Positions 48,625 through 58,326 of a stretch of 64,000 nucleotides of DNA are shown here, piece after piece. The stretch is taken from positions 124,001 through 188,000 of the forward strand of contig JARKPU010000051.1 of assembly GCA_029975055.1 (NCBI GenBank). The letters are read 5' to 3'. Origin of the DNA: Anaerolinea sp. GTDB lineage: Bacteria; Chloroflexota; Anaerolineae; Anaerolineales; Anaerolineaceae. Position 1 is the stretch's first letter, and each line of letters opens with the position of its first letter. Both the position numbers and the translations under genes were made by a program. The notes beneath the pieces were generated by a model. That model saw nothing but the letters and a program-made list of their open reading frames with translations. It was not told the origin of the DNA and made no database searches.

Positions 48625-49014
48625 TTACAACTTCTCGCAGAACTCGATTGTCACGCCATTGGGGTCGAGGAAGAGCAGCACCCGGGCGCCCAAATCCGGC
48701 AGGTCGCAGGTTGGCAGCGTGATCTCTACACCTGCTGCGCGCAGCTCGCGCTCGTGCGCCGCCACATCCCGCACCTGGAACGCCAGATGGCGGTAGCCGC
48801 GGTCGCTTTCCAGCATCTCCGGGCTGCGGTTCTTACCCCGGTAATCGAACAACTCTAAACGCGCGCCGCCCGGCAACTGGAAGTAGGTGATGTCAAAATC
48901 ACCGCAGTCCACCGTCTGCAGCCGTTTAAAACCCAGGATACGGCTGTAGAAATCATACGATTTCTGAGCATCCAGGCAGTTGATCGAAACATGATCGATG
49001 GCGGTGATATCCAA
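48625..49014 (-). CDS. VOC (glyoxalase/bleomycin resistance) family protein
   Basis: ITAIDHVSINCLDAQKSYDFYSRILGFKRLQ...FQLPGGARLELFDY...GYRHLAFQVRDVAAHERELRAAGVEI...FLDPNGVTIEFCE; TTG start with GGAGG upstream. Confidence 0.88.
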   Translation of the reverse strand: MDITAIDHVSINCLDAQKSYDFYSRILGFKRLQTVDCGDFDITYFQLPGGARLELFDYRGKNRSPEMLESDRGYRHLAFQVRDVAAHERELRAAGVEITLPTCDLPDLGARVLLFLDPNGVTIEFCEKL

Positions 49015-49079
49015 GAAGCGCCTCCACTCTGACAAGTGTGCCGCCCATACACCCCGTATGGGCGGCACACGCGCGGTGA

Positions 49080-50138
49080 CTAGAGAACCTCGCGCTGATT
49101 GATTTCCGGCGAGACAAAGATCTTGAACAGGTCGGGGTTGCGGCGCAGCTCGTGCAGCGCCCACTCCAGGTCTTCCAACGGAACCTTCATGGAGAACAGC
49201 GGCTTGGGGTCGATGCGGCCAAATTCCAGCAGCTTAATGGCATCCGGCCAGTCCGCGCCCTGCCCGGCGCAAGAACCGGTGATCTTCTTCTCGCCCAGCA
49301 CGAACTCGAACGGGCGGATGGCCATGGCGTCCTGTTCACCGGTGATGCCAAAGGACGAGAGCGTGCCGCCGTTGCGCAGCATGGCAAAGGCCTGCTCGTA
49401 AGTTTTCGGCGTACCGACGGCTTCGATCACGTAGTCCGCGCCAAGGCCGCCGGTCAGCTTCTTAACTTCCGCCACGGGGTCTTCGACTTGGCGCACGTCG
49501 ATGATGAAGTCTGCGCCCATCTTCTCGGCGATCTTGAGACGGTGAGTGTTATTGCCGATTACGATCACCGGCGCCGCGGCGCGCAGTCGAGCCAGCGCGC
49601 CGTGCAGCACGCCCAAACCGCAGCCCAGCACCGCAACGCTGCTGCCAATGGTGGCGTTCATTGCCTTTGCGGCATGGATGCAGCAGGAAAGCGGTTCAAT
49701 GAAGGCGCCTTCTTCAAAGCTCAGGTTATCGGGCAGCCTGTGCAGCAGTTTCGCCGGAGCTTTCACGTATTCGGCGAAGGTGCCATTGGTGTGGATGCCC
49801 AGCTGGGTGAAGGTGGTGCACAGCAGCGGGTTGCCCTTCATGCAGTAGAAGCAGGTGCCGCAGGCCATGTTGATATCGGCGGTCACCCGGTCGCCTTCTT
49901 GCCAGCCTTTAACGTTCTTGCCGACCCCGGCGATAACGCCGGAGAACTCGTGGCCCGCGATCATGGGCAGCTTATCGGCTGAATACCAGCCGTTGTAGAT
50001 ACTCCAGTCGGTGCCGCAGATACCGGTGTTCTTGACTTTAATCAACACATCGTCGGGGCCAATTTCCGGGACAGGCACTTCCTTGACCTTGATGGTCTTG
50101 ATGGCCTCAAATACTGCCGCTTTCATCATTTTTGCCAT
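49080..50138 (-). CDS. Zinc-dependent alcohol dehydrogenase (polyol/threonine dehydrogenase-like)
   Basis: NTGICGTDWSIYNGWYSADKLPMIAGHEFSGVIAGVGKNVKGWQEGDRVTADINMACGTCFYC; GCGLGVLHGALA. Confidence 0.93.
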   Translation of the reverse strand: MAKMMKAAVFEAIKTIKVKEVPVPEIGPDDVLIKVKNTGICGTDWSIYNGWYSADKLPMIAGHEFSGVIAGVGKNVKGWQEGDRVTADINMACGTCFYCMKGNPLLCTTFTQLGIHTNGTFAEYVKAPAKLLHRLPDNLSFEEGAFIEPLSCCIHAAKAMNATIGSSVAVLGCGLGVLHGALARLRAAAPVIVIGNNTHRLKIAEKMGADFIIDVRQVEDPVAEVKKLTGGLGADYVIEAVGTPKTYEQAFAMLRNGGTLSSFGITGEQDAMAIRPFEFVLGEKKITGSCAGQGADWPDAIKLLEFGRIDPKPLFSMKVPLEDLEWALHELRRNPDLFKIFVSPEINQREVL

Positions 50139-50168
50139 GGGATTCGCTCCTGTTAGAAAACACAAAAG

Positions 50169-51140
50169 TTAGTTGAACAGGACATCGTTCCGCCCTTCGT
50201 AGGGCTTCTCGATCATCAAGGGCTTGAGAAAAGCAATCGTCTTGGTGATGCCATCCTGGCGGCTCATGGTGACGTCTTCGTGCTCGTAGCTCATCACGTA
50301 GTCGTAGCCGATCAACGACAGCTCGGTGATGACCTTCTTCCACGGCACCGAACCCCAGCCGGGAATGCGGAAGCGGAAGCCGCGGTCGAGACGCTGCCAG
50401 TCGCCCTGCGGGATGACGCCCGAGCGGCGCACGTTGTGCGCCACAATCTCGCCATCCTTGGCGTGCACATGGTAAATGCGCCCGCGCAGCGCGTCGATGA
50501 AGTTCTCGACGTCGATGCCGAGGTAGATCAGGTTGGCGGGGTCAAAGTTGAAGCCGAATTCCTTGCGCCCACCCATCAGCTCGACGGCGCGCAGGGCAGT
50601 TTCGACGTTGTAGATCAGCTCGTTCGGGTGCGGTTCATGGGCAAACTTGACGCCATACTCGGCGAACTTGTCGAGGATTTTGCTCCACCGTTCGACAAAT
50701 TCCACTTCCATGTCCGCCCAGCCTTTTGAATACGGCCAGGGGAAGAAGCGGCCGAAATTCTCGCAGCCCACAAAGCCGGTCACTACCGGAACTTCGAGGG
50801 CATTGGCGGCGGCGGCTGTCTGGACCATGCGCTTCATGCCGTAGGCAATCTTTTCTTCCTTGGTGCCAGGGAAAATTGCATCGGTGTCTTTGCCAAACGG
50901 GCCAAGAACAATCTGGCCTTCGGGGTGGTTGGCCAGGGCTGAGATGATCAGGCCATAATCCTTGACCATCTTTTTGAGCTTTTCGGCGTTATTGCCTTTG
51001 ACGACCTCTTCAATATCCAGGTGGGGGTTGTTGGCGAACGCCGGCAATTCAACTGCCTGGTAACCCAGGCCGGATGCCATTTTGAAGACATCCTCAAGCG
51101 GCTTATCCAGATACGTGGCAGTAAACAGACCGATTTTCAT
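50169..51140 (-). CDS. Sugar phosphate isomerase/epimerase (TIM barrel)
   Basis: VKFAHEPHPNELIYNVETALRAVELMGG, FGFNFDPANLIYLGID, YHVHAKDGEIVAHNVRRSGVIPQGDWQRLDRGFRFRIPGWGSVPWKKVI. Confidence 0.9.
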   Translation of the reverse strand: MKIGLFTATYLDKPLEDVFKMASGLGYQAVELPAFANNPHLDIEEVVKGNNAEKLKKMVKDYGLIISALANHPEGQIVLGPFGKDTDAIFPGTKEEKIAYGMKRMVQTAAAANALEVPVVTGFVGCENFGRFFPWPYSKGWADMEVEFVERWSKILDKFAEYGVKFAHEPHPNELIYNVETALRAVELMGGRKEFGFNFDPANLIYLGIDVENFIDALRGRIYHVHAKDGEIVAHNVRRSGVIPQGDWQRLDRGFRFRIPGWGSVPWKKVITELSLIGYDYVMSYEHEDVTMSRQDGITKTIAFLKPLMIEKPYEGRNDVLFN

Positions 51141-51313
51141 TTTGTGCTTTCCCTTTCTTCCAGAAGATGAATGAGATTCTTGGGGATGCGATTAGCCAGG
51201 GGCGAGACCGTTCATCAGGTTCAGCGAGGTGCGCAGCACGGGGAAGCAAGAAAAACCTCTCACTCCCTACAGGCGCAAGATACAGAGCACCTCCGATGGA
51301 TCCGCAATTAATC

Positions 51314-51334
51314 TTGTTATTACAGGATTACAAC
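51314..51334 (-). promoter_or_regulatory. GntR-family operator 2; promoter -10 TATAAT (51337-51342), -35 TTGACA (51360-51365), 17-bp spacer, minus strand
   Basis: TTGTTATTACAGGATTACAAC adjacent to a consensus sigma70 promoter. Confidence 0.78.
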
Positions 51335-51400
51335 CCATTATAGGAAAGACGGTAGCCTCTGTCAAGCTCCAATCACGAATCGCTTGTATAAATCAGTCGG

Positions 51401-52939
51401 CTACAGGTCCACCTCTCGCAGCGCATCGCTGATTTTGGCCAGGTAACCGGTGGCAAGTTCGAACACTGGCAGAAGCCGTTCGTACTGTGCATTGCGTGCG
51501 GGGTCCGGCTCGACTCGCTCGACAATCTTGTGGATGTCATCGATGTGCGTAAAGTCGCGCCACAACCCGCAGCCCACCGCCGCGATCGCCGCCGCGCCGA
51601 GCGCCGCCGCATCCTGGTCGATGTTGGTCTTGAGGACCGTGGTGTTGAAGACGTCGGCAAAAATGCCCAGGTAGAAGCGGCTCTTGGCGCCGCCGCCCAC
51701 GAACAGGATTTCATCTTCCAGGCGGGTGTACTTTCGCAGCAGGTCGAGGCGCAGGCGCAGGTTCATGGCGATGCCTTCCATTGCGGCGCGGATTAACTCG
51801 GGTTTACCGTGTTTAAGATCCAGCCCGAAGTAAGCGCCGCGCATGTGCACGCTGTCATCCTGCGAAGTTCCGCCCGCCAGGCTGGGGTTAAAGATCAGGC
51901 GATTCGACCCGAGGGGGGCCTTCTCGGCTTCGCGATTCATCAGGACGTACACATCCTGCCCGTTGCGCCCGGCTTCGGCGATCAGCTCGGCGCACAGGTT
52001 ATCTTTGACCCAGGTGTAGGTGGTTCCTGCTGAGAAGATGCTGACCGCCGAGGTGAACAATCGCGGCACAACGTGGGTGAATACATACGGCTTGAGCTTC
52101 CGGTCGAGCACCGGCCGGGCCGAAGAAACGGCGATCCAGGCTGAGGAACCGAGCGAGGTATAGACTCGCCCGTCAAGGATGTTCTTGGCACCCAGCGCCA
52201 TGCAGGAGTTATCTACCCCTCCGGCGACAACCTGCACCTCCTTGGGCAGCCCGAGCGCGGAGGCGGCCGCAGGGGTGAGGGTGCCGATCACCTGCGTGGA
52301 GGGTACAATTTCGGGCCAGACACCGGCGGGGATGCCGCTGGCGGCAATGAAGCGGTCTTCGTACCGCCAACCGGCTAGGTTATAGACGCCGGTGCCCGAA
52401 GCGTAGGAGTAGTCGGTGACGAGCTTGCCTGTGAGCAAATAATTAATGTAGTCCTTGGTGCCGATGACCTTATCTACCTGCCGCCACATCTCCGGCTCAT
52501 GATCGCGGTACCACATCATTTTGAAGACGGTATATAGCGGGGCCGGGAAGCCATTGCCGGTGGTCATATACCACTCATCGGGGTCGATGGCCTGGAAGAA
52601 TGCAGCCGCCTGTTCCTGGGCGCGCATGTCCGACCAGATCGGCGTGGTCTCGCGCAGCAGGTTCCCGGCTTTATCCAGGGGCACCGCGCCCAGGCTGTGG
52701 CCGGAAATGCCAATCGCCAGCACGCGCTGGGGGTCAATGCCGGAGGCAGCCAGCAGCTTGCGGGTGCTTTCGACCACCGCCTGCCACCAGTCGGCCGGTT
52801 TTTGCTCGTGCCAGCCGACCTGCGGATAGTGGGTGGGGTAACCGGTGAAGGCGCTTGCCAGCACGTTGCCGCTTGCATCATACAGTGATGCTTTATTGCC
52901 GCCCGTGCCCAGATCGAAGGAAAGGATGACCTTGTCCAT
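51401..52939 (-). CDS. FGGY family carbohydrate kinase (xylulokinase-like)
   Basis: MDKVILSFDLGTGGNKASLYDASGNVLA, IGISGHSLGAVPLD, FVGGGAKSRFYLGIFADVFNTTV. Confidence 0.93.
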   Translation of the reverse strand: MDKVILSFDLGTGGNKASLYDASGNVLASAFTGYPTHYPQVGWHEQKPADWWQAVVESTRKLLAASGIDPQRVLAIGISGHSLGAVPLDKAGNLLRETTPIWSDMRAQEQAAAFFQAIDPDEWYMTTGNGFPAPLYTVFKMMWYRDHEPEMWRQVDKVIGTKDYINYLLTGKLVTDYSYASGTGVYNLAGWRYEDRFIAASGIPAGVWPEIVPSTQVIGTLTPAAASALGLPKEVQVVAGGVDNSCMALGAKNILDGRVYTSLGSSAWIAVSSARPVLDRKLKPYVFTHVVPRLFTSAVSIFSAGTTYTWVKDNLCAELIAEAGRNGQDVYVLMNREAEKAPLGSNRLIFNPSLAGGTSQDDSVHMRGAYFGLDLKHGKPELIRAAMEGIAMNLRLRLDLLRKYTRLEDEILFVGGGAKSRFYLGIFADVFNTTVLKTNIDQDAAALGAAAIAAVGCGLWRDFTHIDDIHKIVERVEPDPARNAQYERLLPVFELATGYLAKISDALREVDL

Positions 52940-53005
52940 GGATTCACCTGTCGAGAAGGGTGAGGTTAGAAAGCAGGCGCTGTTTTCTGGTCTATGTTTC
53001 GGTCG

Positions 53006-53698
53006 TTACACTTCCACACCGCCCAGGGCGAGTGCGGTTTCGACAATTTCGATGCCGCTTTTGAGGTTGATGCCAAACCGGCGGGCGCCGGCCCGGTACA
53101 TGGCAGCCAGCCCGTCCACGCCGCGGATGCCGCCGGACGCCTTGATCTGCACCCGGTCGCCGACGATGGACTTGACCAGGGTCACATCCTCAAGGGTCGT
53201 GCCACGCGAAGCCCAGCCGGTGCCGGTTTTGACAAAGGCTGCCCCGGCGCGGATGGCGATCTCGCAGGCGGCCCGCACTTCTTCGGGGGTCAGGTACATG
53301 ATCTCGATGATCACCTTCACCGGCAGCGGTCGGGCGGCGGCCACCACAGCGCGCGCATCCGCTTCAACCTCCGTCAGCATGCCCGAACGCAGCATGCCGA
53401 CGTTGATGACCATGTCGATTTCGTCGCAGCCGGCGGCTTTCATCGCCTCGGCCTGGAAGACCTTCACCGCCGTGCTGTCGGAGCCGGAGGGAAAGCTGAC
53501 GTTGCCGACGATGCGCACCTCGGGGTGCCCCTGCAGAAGCTGCTTCGTATAGGGGATGAAACATTCCAGCACCGATACCTGCCCAAAGCCATACCGGATT
53601 GCCGCAGACACCATCTCTTCGATCTCGGCTTTGTTCGAGGTGGTGCGCACGCACGAAAGATCGATCCGTCGGGCAATTTCCTGTGCGGTAATCTTCAT
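53006..53698 (-). CDS. deoC: Deoxyribose-phosphate aldolase
   Basis: ARRIDLSCVRTTSNKAEIEEMVSAA, VGNVSFPSGSDSTAVKVFQAEAMKAAGCDEIDMVINVGML, FVKTGTGWASRGTTLEDV, IKASGGIRGVDGLAAMYRAGARRFG. Confidence 0.92.
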   Translation of the reverse strand: MKITAQEIARRIDLSCVRTTSNKAEIEEMVSAAIRYGFGQVSVLECFIPYTKQLLQGHPEVRIVGNVSFPSGSDSTAVKVFQAEAMKAAGCDEIDMVINVGMLRSGMLTEVEADARAVVAAARPLPVKVIIEIMYLTPEEVRAACEIAIRAGAAFVKTGTGWASRGTTLEDVTLVKSIVGDRVQIKASGGIRGVDGLAAMYRAGARRFGINLKSGIEIVETALALGGVEV

Positions 53699-53709
53699 CG
53701 TAACAGGTC

Positions 53710-54672
53710 CTATCTGGCGCGCACGGTGGAAGCAACTTCGTTCAGGCGGTTGAACAGCTCGGGGGTCAGGTCAAAATGCAGCACCTGGGCGATCACCTGC
53801 GTCCAGCCGTGGACGAAGTACAACCAGCCGTCTTCCACGATGACGTTGCGGGTCTTGACTTGCGCAAGCGCCTGGTGCATGAAATCCAGCTCGCCGCGGT
53901 AGTTGAATTCCCAGGCGATGGCGCGCTCGGGGAACTTGCCTTCCCAGGTGATCGGCGAGCCGGGGGTATCTTTGCCCATGCCCGTCGCGTTGATGATGAT
54001 GCTGCAGGGGGGGAACTGCTCCATCAGCCTGTCGTTCACGGCCGGGTCGGAATTCTGGATGTATTCGATCTCGATGTCGGTTTTCAACCCGCCGACCATC
54101 TCTTTGGCGTGGTCAAGCCGGCCCTGCGAGCGGTTTACGAAGGTGAAGCGCCGCGGGCGGTCGCCCTTGTCTTTCTTGTTGATCAGGTGGAGTAAGGTGG
54201 CGATGGCCGAGCCGCCGGCGCCGAAGCATAACACCTCGCCGCCGGTGCGGGCGAAATAATCCTTGCCAATGATCGCGTCCAGGCTGGCGCCTGAGCTGAT
54301 CGGGTCCTTGGCGTGGCCTTCCAACCGGCCATCGCGCTTCGAGATGCTGGAGACCTCGTCGGTGATCTGGGCGTATGGATCGAGGTAGTCGAACATGTCG
54401 CGGGCAGCGGTCAGCAGGTCGATCTTGTGGGTGGTGACCAGCGCGCCGAGCGAGAGCGGGTCGTATTTAATTTGCGCAACGGCCGCCCGGTAGACTTCGG
54501 GGTCGTCGTGAATTTTGCAGTCGATCCCTTCGAGCACGACCTCTTCGCGCCCGAGGACTTTCATCCACAGCGGAAAGACTTTCACGATCGAAGATTTACC
54601 GGTGGTAACGCCGATAAAATAGAATGTCGGAACAGTTTTCGTCACAATCGGATATGGAATTTTGGTTTGCAT
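53710..54672 (-). CDS. Shikimate dehydrogenase (AroE)-like family protein
   Basis: FIGVTTGKSSIVKVFPLWMKVLG, GALVTTHKIDLL, VLCFGAGGSAIATLLHLI, SIIINATGMGKDTPGSP. Confidence 0.8.
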   Translation of the reverse strand: MQTKIPYPIVTKTVPTFYFIGVTTGKSSIVKVFPLWMKVLGREEVVLEGIDCKIHDDPEVYRAAVAQIKYDPLSLGALVTTHKIDLLTAARDMFDYLDPYAQITDEVSSISKRDGRLEGHAKDPISSGASLDAIIGKDYFARTGGEVLCFGAGGSAIATLLHLINKKDKGDRPRRFTFVNRSQGRLDHAKEMVGGLKTDIEIEYIQNSDPAVNDRLMEQFPPCSIIINATGMGKDTPGSPITWEGKFPERAIAWEFNYRGELDFMHQALAQVKTRNVIVEDGWLYFVHGWTQVIAQVLHFDLTPELFNRLNEVASTVRAR

Positions 54673-54722
54673 GGTTCCCTCCCGGACCTGAATGAAAAAT
54701 TCCATCGTTAACGGTTAAAACT

Positions 54723-55703
54723 TCACACCACGCGGTATTTTGGCTCCTCTCCGCACAGGACGGCCAGACAATCCCGCAGGGCGAACCAACCCATGTTTTT
54801 GGTCGCGCCATCGGTTTGAGCGCCCAGGTGGGGAGTGGCTATCACCTGCGGCAGGTGCAGCAACGGGTTGGCCGGGTCGGGCGGTTCGACCACAAAGGCA
54901 TCCAGGCCCGCCCCGCGCAAATGACCGCTCTCCAGGGCCCGCAGCAGCGCCATCTCATCGATCACCTCACCGCGCGCGGTGTTGATCAGGTACGAGCCTT
55001 TCTTCATGCGCGCCAGGAAATCATCGTTCACCATGCCCCTGGTTTCCGGCGTCAATGGCATGTGCAGGCTGACGACGTCCGAGTTCCGAATCACCTCGTC
55101 CAGCGTGGCAAACTCCACCTGGTTTGCCGCCGCAAATTCAAGGTTCGGACAGGGGTCGTAAGCCAGGATGCGGCAGTCAAAACCCGCAAGCCGCCTGGCA
55201 AGCTGCTTGCCTATGGCGCCCAGCCCCAGGATCCCGACCGTCTTGCCTTCCAGCGACAGGCCGGAAAGGCGCGGCCATTTGCCCTGCCGGACGCTCTCCA
55301 CGCCTTCGGGGATATGGCGCATCAATGCCAGCATCAAGCCCAGCGCCAATTCCGCCACCGACACCGTGTTGGCCCCGGGGGTGTTGGTCACGATAATGCC
55401 CTTTTCCTTGCAGGCTTCCAGGTCAACGTTGTCCACGCCCACGCCGTAGCGGGCAATCACCTTCAGGCGGTCGGCGCATTCAAGCGCAGCGCGGTCGATC
55501 ACGTCCAGGCCTGCCAGGTAAGCATCGACGCCGGGCAGGAGCGCCGCCACTTCCGCAGAGGTCAGCGGCTTGCCGGTTGGGTTGTACTGCACCGAACCGA
55601 CCTGCGATTCAAGCTCGCTTTTCAGGCGCGGGTCGTCTTTCCCGTACGAGGTGGGGGTCACTAAGAAACGCGCTTGTCTGAGGTCCATTTTCGGTTTACT
55701 CAT
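54723..55703 (-). CDS. D-2-hydroxyacid/phosphoglycerate dehydrogenase family protein
   Basis: VIARYGVGVDNVDLEACKEKGIIVTNTPGANTVSVAELALGLMLALMR, KTVGILGLGAIGKQLARRLAGFDCRILAYDP, ATPHLGAQTDGATKNMG; start overlaps the upstream stop (ATGAGTAA). Confidence 0.92.
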   Translation of the reverse strand: MSKPKMDLRQARFLVTPTSYGKDDPRLKSELESQVGSVQYNPTGKPLTSAEVAALLPGVDAYLAGLDVIDRAALECADRLKVIARYGVGVDNVDLEACKEKGIIVTNTPGANTVSVAELALGLMLALMRHIPEGVESVRQGKWPRLSGLSLEGKTVGILGLGAIGKQLARRLAGFDCRILAYDPCPNLEFAAANQVEFATLDEVIRNSDVVSLHMPLTPETRGMVNDDFLARMKKGSYLINTARGEVIDEMALLRALESGHLRGAGLDAFVVEPPDPANPLLHLPQVIATPHLGAQTDGATKNMGWFALRDCLAVLCGEEPKYRVV

Positions 55704-56274
55704 GGGCATAGCGCGGGTTATCGATGATTTCGATGCCATTCTCGCCCTCGACCACCAGCTTGCGGAAGCCCAGCCGCTCGATCGTGCCATAGTCGTGCCC
55801 GGCATTGCCCGGGTAGACAAAGAAGGTAACCAGGTCTGCCTGGCGCGAGGTGCAAACCGAGCGGTGCGCCCAGCGCGGCGGCACGTACAGCACGTTACCC
55901 GGCGCCAGCGGCTGGACACAGGTTTCGCCTTCAGGGGTTTCCATTACCATGAAGCCCTCACCCTGCAGGCAGTAATACACTTCAGCAGTGTCGAGTACGG
56001 TATGGAAGTGGCCTTTGGTCATGAAGAACTCGTTGCCCACCTTGCCCGGGTGCACAATCGAGATGCCCATCAACAGCTCGCCTTCCACCGCAGGGCGCTG
56101 GATTTCATAAACTTCATAGATCACGCGGTCGTCTTCGGCCAGCATGGCCTGGTAGGTTTCGTGGTCGAGGAACTGACCTTTCATAGACGAGAGCGTACGC
56201 CTGATGTGGTTATCGATTCGAGAAGGAACGGCTCCGGGCAGGGGGATGGTAAATGAGAATGGAAAGTCGGCCAC
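55696..56274 (-). CDS. Cupin-type glucose-6-phosphate isomerase
   Basis: GISIVHPGKVGNEFFMTKGHFHTVLDTAEVYYCLQGEGFMVMETPEGETCVQPLAPGNVLYVPPRWAHRSVCTS. Confidence 0.88.
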   Translation of the reverse strand: MADFPFSFTIPLPGAVPSRIDNHIRRTLSSMKGQFLDHETYQAMLAEDDRVIYEVYEIQRPAVEGELLMGISIVHPGKVGNEFFMTKGHFHTVLDTAEVYYCLQGEGFMVMETPEGETCVQPLAPGNVLYVPPRWAHRSVCTSRQADLVTFFVYPGNAGHDYGTIERLGFRKLVVEGENGIEIIDNPRYAHE

Positions 56275-56289
56275 AAATGCCTCCAGGGG

Positions 56290-57257
56290 TCAGGGGGTTA
56301 AACCAGCCAGCCGGCGGGCGATGTTGCCGCCGAGCATCTGCTGGATTGCAGTTTCAGGGATGCCCATGCGCTCTAGGCGCGGCTTGATCTTTGCCGGCAG
56401 GCTCGCCAGCCCGGGGCCGCGCCCGGCAGCCAGGTACTGGCCGGGTTCGGCCATGTCGGTTGCCAGCACGACCCGGTCCGACAACCCGGCTGCGATCATC
56501 TTCTCGAGCAGCGGCCACAGGTTGGCTTCGGGGTCGTACTTGGGGCGGTAAAAAGTGTCATACTCGAGCAGCACGCCATGCTGGGCCAGCTCGCGATGCA
56601 GGCCTGAGTCGGGACGCTTGTCCATATGGCACAGCACCAGTTGTTGGGGCGGCACGCCCTGCGCGCCGAAGAACAGCACGACCCGCTCGGCCAGTGCTCC
56701 CTGCTCGGTGTGGATTTCCACCAGGTCGCCGGTTTGGCGGGCAGCCAGGGCCGCGCCGAGCAGCGCCTGGTGAGGCGTATCGCTCCACAACCGTTCGAGG
56801 GCCACCTTGATAAACCCGGCGCGAATTGACGTTGCGCCCTGCGATTCGCCAAGCTGCCGGGTCAGCTCATTGATGAAGAAACCGGCCGCCTGTTCGGCGC
56901 TGAAGCTGAACAGGGCATGGCCCGGCGCATAGTAGCGCGCGCGGTGGAAGCCGGTGCTGGCGATGATCTGCACGCCCGTGTCGCGCGCGAGTTGAGCCAG
57001 CCGGTTGGCGTCTCGGCCGCAGCCGGGCGGCTGGCAGTCCATCAGGCTCTGCCCGCCTGCTGCCCGGTACAGACGCAGCTCTTCTCGAATTAACTCGTAG
57101 TTGTTGAGCACCGGCGCGGCGGCATCGGCCCGGCGACCGGGCTGATCCAGGCGTGATTATGGCCGTCGGTGATGCCTAACTGCTCGTAGGGCAACTCACC
57201 CAGCACGGTGCGGATGGGTCGCGGAAGGGCAGAAGGAGAAAACGGGGAAACGGCCAC
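56290..57257 (-). pseudogene. Phosphotriesterase/lactonase-family hydrolase with apparent single-base frameshift near 57139-57141
   Basis: N-terminal frame from GTG 57257: VAVSPFSPSALPRPIRTVLGELPYEQLGITDGHNHAWISP; rest in another frame: GRRADAAAPVLNNYELIREELRLYRAAGGQSLMDCQPPGCGRD. Confidence 0.85.
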
Positions 57258-57259
57258 GA

Positions 57260-58303
57260 TCAGGGTTCCAGGACGATTTTGAGCGATTTTCGGTCTTCGG
57301 CAGCGGCAAAGGCGGCCAGGGCCTCGCGCAGCGGGAAGCGTTGACTGACCACATCCGAAAGGTCAATCACACCGGCGTTCACCAGGCGCGAGGCGCGCCA
57401 GCAGTCGTCGGTGCTGCAGGCGGTCGTGCCGGTAACGATCAGCTCCTTATAATGCACCAGGTTGGCGTCTAAGGTGATGGTGGGGCGGTCTTTGGGCAGC
57501 CCGCCGAAGAAGTTGATCCGCCCGCCGATGGCAGCCAGGTGCAGGGCCTGCTCCTGCGCTGCGTGCACAGGCGCAGCCACGATGATCGCATCCGCGCCGC
57601 GCCCGCCCGATTCTTCGAGCACTGCGGCCTGCAGGTCCTCTTCGATCGGGTTGACCACCCGGTCTGCGCCCATGCGTTTCACCTGGGCGGCCCGCTCGGC
57701 CATCGGCTCACTGACGATCACGCGGCCTGCGCCGCGCACTTTGGCGAGCTTGACGTGCATCACGCCGATCGGCCCGGCGCCGATCACCAACACAATTTCG
57801 CCCGGCTGGATGTGAAGCGCGTCTTGTCCACGCAGCACACAGGCAAACGGCTCCATCAGGGCGGCAACGGCCGGGTCGACATCCTTATTGAGCGGGATGA
57901 CGTTGCCTTGCGCCACCGAGTTGGCCGGCACGCGCACATATTCGGCGAACCCGCCGTCGATGGTGATGCCGATGGCGTCATAATTTGCGCACAGGTTGTT
58001 CTTGCCGCTGACACACTGGGGGCAGCGGCCGCATCCCATGTTGGGGGCGATGAACACGCGCTGCCCGAGGGTATAACCTTCCAGCCCGGGGCCGATCTCG
58101 GCGATGTCGCCAACCACTTCGTGACCGGGGATGCGGACGGTACCGGCGGAATACTTGCGGTGATTCCCGTGCAGGATGCGCAGGTCGGTGGCGCAGATGC
58201 TGGCATTTCGCACCTTCACCAGCAGCTCGCCCGGCCCGATCTGCGGAACCGGCACTTCTTCCACCCGCAAGTCATTCGGCCCATGATATACGGCTGCTAA
58301 CAT
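57260..58303 (-). CDS. Zinc-dependent alcohol dehydrogenase
   Basis: NASICATDLRILHGNHRKYSAGTVRIPGHEVVGDIAEIGPGL, FIAPNMGCGRCPQCVSGKNNLC, VLVIGAGPIGVMHVKLA. Confidence 0.94.
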   Translation of the reverse strand: MLAAVYHGPNDLRVEEVPVPQIGPGELLVKVRNASICATDLRILHGNHRKYSAGTVRIPGHEVVGDIAEIGPGLEGYTLGQRVFIAPNMGCGRCPQCVSGKNNLCANYDAIGITIDGGFAEYVRVPANSVAQGNVIPLNKDVDPAVAALMEPFACVLRGQDALHIQPGEIVLVIGAGPIGVMHVKLAKVRGAGRVIVSEPMAERAAQVKRMGADRVVNPIEEDLQAAVLEESGGRGADAIIVAAPVHAAQEQALHLAAIGGRINFFGGLPKDRPTITLDANLVHYKELIVTGTTACSTDDCWRASRLVNAGVIDLSDVVSQRFPLREALAAFAAAEDRKSLKIVLEP

Positions 58304-58326
58304 GGCGCTGCTCGCTTTCTGTAAGA

